A stretch of DNA of 64,000 nucleotides. Origin: Nonomuraea candida. Lineage in GTDB: Bacteria; Actinomycetota; Actinomycetes; Streptosporangiales; Streptosporangiaceae. How positions within the stretch are numbered: the first letter of the stretch is position 1; each line of letters begins with the position of its first letter. A program made the translations under genes and the position numbers. This document shows positions 60,095 to 64,000 of this stretch, piece by piece. The stretch is taken from assembly GCF_000725485.1 (NCBI RefSeq), contig NZ_JOAG01000029.1:1-64000 (forward strand), given 5' to 3'. The notes below the pieces were generated by a model. That model was not told the DNA's origin. It made no database searches and worked only from the letters and a program-made list of their open reading frames with translations.

Positions 60095-61369
60095 TCAGCC
60101 GGCCGGTTCCAGGGCTTCGGCGGGGTGGTGGCGGGCCCGCAGCAGTGGTACGGCGGCGGCCAGGCAGAGCGCCGTGGCCAGGGCCAGGCCGGGAAGGAGC
60201 GCCGGCGGCGCGGGCGTGTCGGCGGCGAGGCCGGTCAGCCGGCTGACGGGCCCGCTCAGGACGTCGCCCGCCGTCTGGCCCAGCATGGCCAGGGCCACCA
60301 GCAGGCCGCTGACCCGGCCCAGCAGCCGGCCGGGCGTGATCGCCTGGCGGTGGCTGACCAGGGCGATGGCGGCCACGATCGTGCCGATCAGCGGGACGAG
60401 CCCGCCCAGCGTGTGCCAGACCGGCCCTCCCGGAGCGCCGGACAGCGCGAGCAGCAGCAGGCACGGCTGGCTCACCAGCACGGCCGCCGCCGCCAGCCGG
60501 AAGGTGCCGAACCTGCGGTGCAGCAGCACGGCCAGCAGCGGGCCCAGGACGAACCCGCCGAGGGACGAGATCATGGTGGAGAAGGAGACGACGGCGTACG
60601 TCATCGAGTCGTCCGTCACGAGCACGCGGCGGGCGGCGCGCGTCGCCTCGTCCGCGAACTGCCCGGCCGCCGCCGACACCACGACGTACAGGGTGATCGC
60701 CCGCAGCACCGGGTGCCGCGCCGTGAAGCGGACCCCCTCCAGAGCCTCCCGCCACAACCCGGCCCCGGGCGGCGGCTCCTCCACCGGCCTCCCCGCCGGC
60801 TCGATCCCGTGGAAGGCCGCTGCCGCGCAGAGCGCCAGCGCCCCGGCGGCGAGCAGCACGCCGGTCTCGTCGATGTCCAGCGCGGACAGCGGCAGGGTGA
60901 CGGCGACGAGCAGGACGGTGGGCAGCACGTACAGCAGGGCGTTGGCCCGGACCAGGAACCCGCGGCCGGCCACGGCGGGCAGCAGGGCCTCCTGCGGGAC
61001 CGGCGCCAGCGCCCCCACCCCGCTCACGGCCACCACCGCGACCAGGACGTGCGGCGCGGTCATCAGGCCGAGCCCGCCGGTCGCCGCCACGGAGGGCACG
61101 ATCGCCGCCGCCAGCAGGGCCGCCACGACCAGCACGGTACGGCGGCGCCGCGCCCGGTCCACGAGCACCCCGAGGGGCGCCCCCAGCAGGACGGCCGCCA
61201 CGACGGTCGCGACACCGCCCGCCGCGAACCAGCCGGAGGTCGCGCCCGACGCCTCGTAGCCCGCCGACGGCAGGGACGACGTGGCGAGCGAGGTGGCGGC
61301 GGACAGGGCGGCGACGCCCAGGATGAAGAGCGGCAGCCGCCGTGGCGGTAAGGGGCTGGGGGAGTTCAT
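60095..61369 (-). CDS. MFS transporter
   Basis: 424 aa, about 12 TM helices. LGAPLGVLVDRARRRRTVLV is the motif-A loop; VSHRQAITPGRLLGRVSGLL and VPQEALLPAVAGRGFLVRAN recall the MFS subgroup of macrolide-efflux or antibiotic exporters (MefA-like: A-xx-P-L-GVL-D-R). ATG 61369. Transported compound unknown. It reads away from the P450 gene; a shared control region lies at 61370-61529. Confidence 0.82.
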   Translation of the reverse strand: MNSPSPLPPRRLPLFILGVAALSAATSLATSSLPSAGYEASGATSGWFAAGGVATVVAAVLLGAPLGVLVDRARRRRTVLVVAALLAAAIVPSVAATGGLGLMTAPHVLVAVVAVSGVGALAPVPQEALLPAVAGRGFLVRANALLYVLPTVLLVAVTLPLSALDIDETGVLLAAGALALCAAAAFHGIEPAGRPVEEPPPGAGLWREALEGVRFTARHPVLRAITLYVVVSAAAGQFADEATRAARRVLVTDDSMTYAVVSFSTMISSLGGFVLGPLLAVLLHRRFGTFRLAAAAVLVSQPCLLLLALSGAPGGPVWHTLGGLVPLIGTIVAAIALVSHRQAITPGRLLGRVSGLLVALAMLGQTAGDVLSGPVSRLTGLAADTPAPPALLPGLALATALCLAAAVPLLRARHHPAEALEPAG

Positions 61370-61529
61370 CCGGACATCTTCCTATGTGTGGCAGCTCTGA
61401 TGGTGGTGCCGATGTGTCGTCGGCGGCAGGAGTTCACTGCTGAGTGGTGACATGATTACTAAGCGGTATTGGCCGGGGTCGCGAGCAGAGCGGAGAGTTG
61501 AGGAACCCCCGGCCTTTTGGAGACCGCAC

Positions 61530-62747
61530 ATGGATCCCCTGCAGATTCCAGTTCTCGGTGAGCGGACGTCGGAGACGATCCGCCGGTTCAGAGACCAAGG
61601 TGGGCCGGTCGTTCCCATCGAACTGCCCGGCAAGGTCAACGCCTGGATGGTCGCCTCGTACGAAGCGGTCGGCGAGGTCCTCGCCGGCGACGGCACCCTC
61701 TTCAGCAAGAACTCGATCAACTGCCCGGCCATGCACGACGGCACCATCCCCCCTGACTGGCCGCTGCGGCGGCTCGTCGAGGGCGACCACCTGCTCACCC
61801 AGGACGGCGCCGACCACCGCCGCCTGCGCGGCCTGGTCAACCGCGCCTTCACCCCCGCCCGCGTGGAGGCCATGGCCCCGCGCATCCAGGAGATCACCGA
61901 CGGCCTGCTCGACGGGCTGGCGGCGCAGGGCGAGGTGGCGGATCTCGTCCGCCACTTCTCCGAGCCGCTGCCCATCGCGGTGATCTGCGAGCTGTTCGGC
62001 GTGCCCGAAGAGGAGCGCTACCAGATCCGCGAGTGGACGAACGTCCTGCTGTCGCACCTGGCCACCCCCGAGGAGACCACCGCGGCGGCGCAGTCGACGC
62101 TCGGCTACCTGGCCTCCTACATCCAGCGCAGGCGCGTGGAGCCGGGCGACGACCTCACCACCGGCCTCATCCGGGCCCAGGAGGACGACGGCGACCGGCT
62201 GTCGGACAAGGAGATGTTGTGGCTCCTGTGGCTGGCGCTCATCGCCGGCCACGAGACGACCGTGCACCAGATCGCGAACGCCGTCATCGCCCTGTGCCGC
62301 GACCCCGCGCAGCTCGCCGCGGTGAAGGAGCGCGGCGCCTGGGCCGAGGCGGTGGAGGAGGCGCTGCGCAGCCGCACCTCGGTGCTCACCGTCATGTTCC
62401 GCTACCCGCTGCGGGACGCGATGGTGTGCGGGACGGTGATCCCGGCGGGCGAGCCGATCGTCGTCGCGCTGGAGGGGGCGGGCACCGACCCGGCCCGGTT
62501 CGGCCCGGACGCCGGGCGGTTCGACGTCTTCCGCGAGCCCGACACGCACTTCGCCTTCGGCCGCGGGCCGCACTTCTGCCTGGGCGCGCCGCTGGCCCGG
62601 CTGGAGCTGCGGATCGCGCTGGAGTCGCTGTTCGGGCGCTTCCCCGATCTGCGGCTCGCGATCGCGGCGGACGAGATCGCCTACACCCCCTCGCTGATCA
62701 CGGAGGGGCCGCTGGAGCTGCCGGTGCTCCTGGGCAAGCCCCGCTGA
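61530..62747 (+). CDS. Cytochrome P450
   Basis: 405 aa from ATG 61530 with GGAGACCGCAC upstream; the TTG/ATG frame to 61452 adds residues lacking homology. P450 landmarks: DGADHRRLRGLVNRAFTPAR (C-helix region), ALIAGHETTVHQI (I-helix with AGHETT oxygen-activation motif), EEALRSRT (ExxR), FAFGRGPHFCLGAPLARLEL (heme-binding Cys). Soluble bacterial class-I type needing ferredoxin and reductase, which are not adjacent. Substrate unknown. Its last 50 bases overlap the convergent LysR gene. Confidence 0.92.
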   Translation: MDPLQIPVLGERTSETIRRFRDQGGPVVPIELPGKVNAWMVASYEAVGEVLAGDGTLFSKNSINCPAMHDGTIPPDWPLRRLVEGDHLLTQDGADHRRLRGLVNRAFTPARVEAMAPRIQEITDGLLDGLAAQGEVADLVRHFSEPLPIAVICELFGVPEEERYQIREWTNVLLSHLATPEETTAAAQSTLGYLASYIQRRRVEPGDDLTTGLIRAQEDDGDRLSDKEMLWLLWLALIAGHETTVHQIANAVIALCRDPAQLAAVKERGAWAEAVEEALRSRTSVLTVMFRYPLRDAMVCGTVIPAGEPIVVALEGAGTDPARFGPDAGRFDVFREPDTHFAFGRGPHFCLGAPLARLELRIALESLFGRFPDLRLAIAADEIAYTPSLITEGPLELPVLLGKPR

Positions 62748-63765
62748 CCGATGATCCCGGGGCCGCCCCACCGACCGGGGCGGCCCGGGCGCCGGCGCCG
62801 GTCCCGGCAACGGCCCCGGCGCCGGTTTCGGCAAGGGCCCCGGTGCTGGTCCCGGCTCCAGTTCCGGTTCCGGATGCTGTGAGGGTGTTCAGCAGGTTCG
62901 TGACGAGCGGGTTGCGGTCGTCCGCGCGCCACGCCACGGCCACGTCCGTACGCGCGTCCCCCGGCGTCACCCCGCGGAAGGCCACGCCCCTGAGCCGGAG
63001 CCGCCGGATGCCCGCCGGGGCCAGCGAGACCCCGAGCCCGGCCCCCACCAGCGCGCAGACCGTCTGCCACTCCACCGCGTGCTGGCCCACCTCGGGCGTG
63101 AACCCGGCCGCCCGGCACACGTCCACGATCCGGTCGTACAGGCCCGGCCCCTGCTCGCGCGGCAGGAGCACGAAGGGCGAGCCGGCCAGGTCCGCGAGCC
63201 GCACCGTGCGGCCGGCGGCCAGCGGGTGGGCGGCCGGCAGCACCGCCACGAACGGCTCGCGCAGCACCGTCGCGAACGCCAGGCCGGGCTCTCCGCCCTC
63301 CGGCGGCTCGCGCAGCAGGCCGACGTCGATGCGCCGCTCCCGCAGGGCGGCGAGCTGCGGCGCGGTGGTCATCTCGTGCAGCTCGACGCGCACCCGCGGC
63401 ACCCGCTCCCGGTACGCGCCCAGCAGCGCGGGCAGCACCGTCAGCGCCAGCGAGGCGGCGAACCCGAGCCGGACCCGGCCCGCCCGCCCGTCGCCGACCG
63501 CCCGCGCCGCCGCCAGGCCGCCCGCCAGCTCGGCCAGCGCCGTGCGCGCGGCGGGCAGCAGCTCGCGGCCCGCCGGGGTGAGCTCGACCCGGCCCGGCGC
63601 CCGGCTGAACAGCGCGTGCCCGACCTTGTCCTCCAGGCGGCGGATCTGCTGGCTCAGCGGTGGCTGCGCGATGCCCAGGCGGTCGGCCGCGTGACCGAAG
63701 TGCAGCTCCTCGGCGAGCACGACGAACGCGTGGAGCTGCGCGAGCGGAACTTTCGGGCGATCCAT
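62698..63765 (-). CDS. LysR-family transcriptional regulator with low-complexity C-terminal tail
   Basis: 355 aa from ATG 63765. HTH: FVVLAEELHFGHAADRLGIA, QPPLSQQIRRLEDKVGHALF. Effector domain: RVRLGFAASLALTVLPALLG, VALPAAHPLAAGR-like FVAVLPAAHPLAAG, GAGLGVSLAPAGIRRL. A usual LysR ends near residue 300 (LVTNLLNTL); here about 55 extra residues of Gly/Ala/Thr repeats (TGTGAGTSTGALAETGAGAV) follow, coded by a simple GGC-rich repeat that runs into the P450 3' end. It diverges from a RidA-family gene, its probable target. Confidence 0.88.
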   Translation of the reverse strand: MDRPKVPLAQLHAFVVLAEELHFGHAADRLGIAQPPLSQQIRRLEDKVGHALFSRAPGRVELTPAGRELLPAARTALAELAGGLAAARAVGDGRAGRVRLGFAASLALTVLPALLGAYRERVPRVRVELHEMTTAPQLAALRERRIDVGLLREPPEGGEPGLAFATVLREPFVAVLPAAHPLAAGRTVRLADLAGSPFVLLPREQGPGLYDRIVDVCRAAGFTPEVGQHAVEWQTVCALVGAGLGVSLAPAGIRRLRLRGVAFRGVTPGDARTDVAVAWRADDRNPLVTNLLNTLTASGTGTGAGTSTGALAETGAGAVAGTGAGARAAPVGGAAPGSSVSGACPGAPAAPAAPP

Positions 63766-63837
63766 ACCTCTAGAGATATCAGCCCATGGGCTTGGCTGTA
63801 TTAGACGTATCGGCCCTGGTCCCCTAGCGTTCGGCAC

Positions 63838-64000
63838 ATGATGGAGCGACGCGCGATCCTCAGCGGTTCCACGTTCGAGGAGCAGATCGGATATGCCCGG
63901 GCCGTGGTGGACGGCGACTGGGTGCACGTCTCGGGGACGACCGGTTTCGACTACACCACCATGACGATCTCCGACGACGTGGTGGAGCAGGCCAGGCAGT
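63838..64000 (+). CDS. RidA/YjgF-family protein (5' part, cut by the window end)
   Basis: Only the first 54 residues are present: MMERRAILSGSTFEEQIGYA, RAVVDGDWVHVSGTTGFDYT. The VSGTTGFDY segment is typical of RidA-like proteins, which deaminate reactive enamines or take part in degradative pathways. Start ATG 63838 or 63841; no clear RBS. Divergent from the LysR gene, 72 bases apart, with the AT-rich shared promoter between. Confidence 0.8.
   Translation, partial: MMERRAILSGSTFEEQIGYARAVVDGDWVHVSGTTGFDYTTMTISDDVVEQARQ

Overview
The window is high-GC actinomycete DNA. Evidence includes GTG/TTG starts, many start/stop overlaps, TANNNT -10 boxes a few bases before start codons (leaderless transcripts), a galU-glp-moaC-mogA-rimJ-sepX/glpR division and cofactor block, an IdeR/DmdR-type iron box, and SigE-type and SLFN/DUF2075-type genes. 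A member of the Streptosporangiales (Nonomuraea-like) is my best guess, but taxonomy was not tested.

Region 1 (1-13.3 kb) looks like an accessory defence island ending at a tRNA-Arg(CCU) gene. It holds an Mrr-type restriction nuclease, a HAD phosphatase, three paralogous proteins that each join a PD-(D/E)XK nuclease to a DUF2075 (Schlafen-type) helicase, a CBS-HEPN fusion between two of them, a MazG-like pyrophosphohydrolase, an HNH nuclease and a DUF3883 (PD-(D/E)XK) protein. The CBS-HEPN gene, one nuclease-helicase and the HAD gene read in one direction and look like an operon.

Region 2 (13.4-27.0 kb) is core genome: an M15 carboxypeptidase, the mtnP-SAF-mscL operon, an unusual MFS-winged-helix fusion, an FmdB-type zinc ribbon, a CPA1 antiporter and 5-formyl-THF cyclo-ligase. 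Next comes galU, glp/moeA (gephyrin-like), moaC, mogA, rimJ and sepX/glpR, and the block ends at tRNA-Ala(CGC). A roughly 34-bp tandem repeat lies between glp and moaC.

Region 3 (27.0-42.9 kb) is a mobile-element graveyard. It contains a frameshifted DDE transposase, split and chimeric tyrosine recombinases, an IS21 istA remnant, duplicated 200-bp segments and decayed copies of a winged-helix gene. Inside it sits a compact and apparently intact RiPP cluster (33.5-37.3 kb): a sigma70-like promoter, a SAM methyltransferase, a 43-residue precursor peptide with a strong RBS, a 13-bp hairpin, a YcaO cyclodehydratase-family protein and a TfuA-like protein. YcaO plus TfuA predicts backbone thioamidation, and the precursor has no Cys and does not resemble any product I can name. 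An intact ArsR-SRPBCC-SRPBCC operon with a palindromic operator and a truncated SDR with its MarR regulator also lie here.

Region 4 (42.9-64 kb) is ordinary chromosomal content. It has a secreted alpha/beta hydrolase, TetR/SDR and TetR/RibD-like divergent pairs with visible operators, MFS transporters and DUF2254. It also has an iron-regulated siderophore ABC transporter (SBP, two permeases, ATPase) whose ATPase start region is tandemly triplicated. The region ends with a truncated phosphotransferase, a SigE-family sigma factor with a membrane partner, a cytochrome P450, a LysR regulator and the start of a RidA-family gene.
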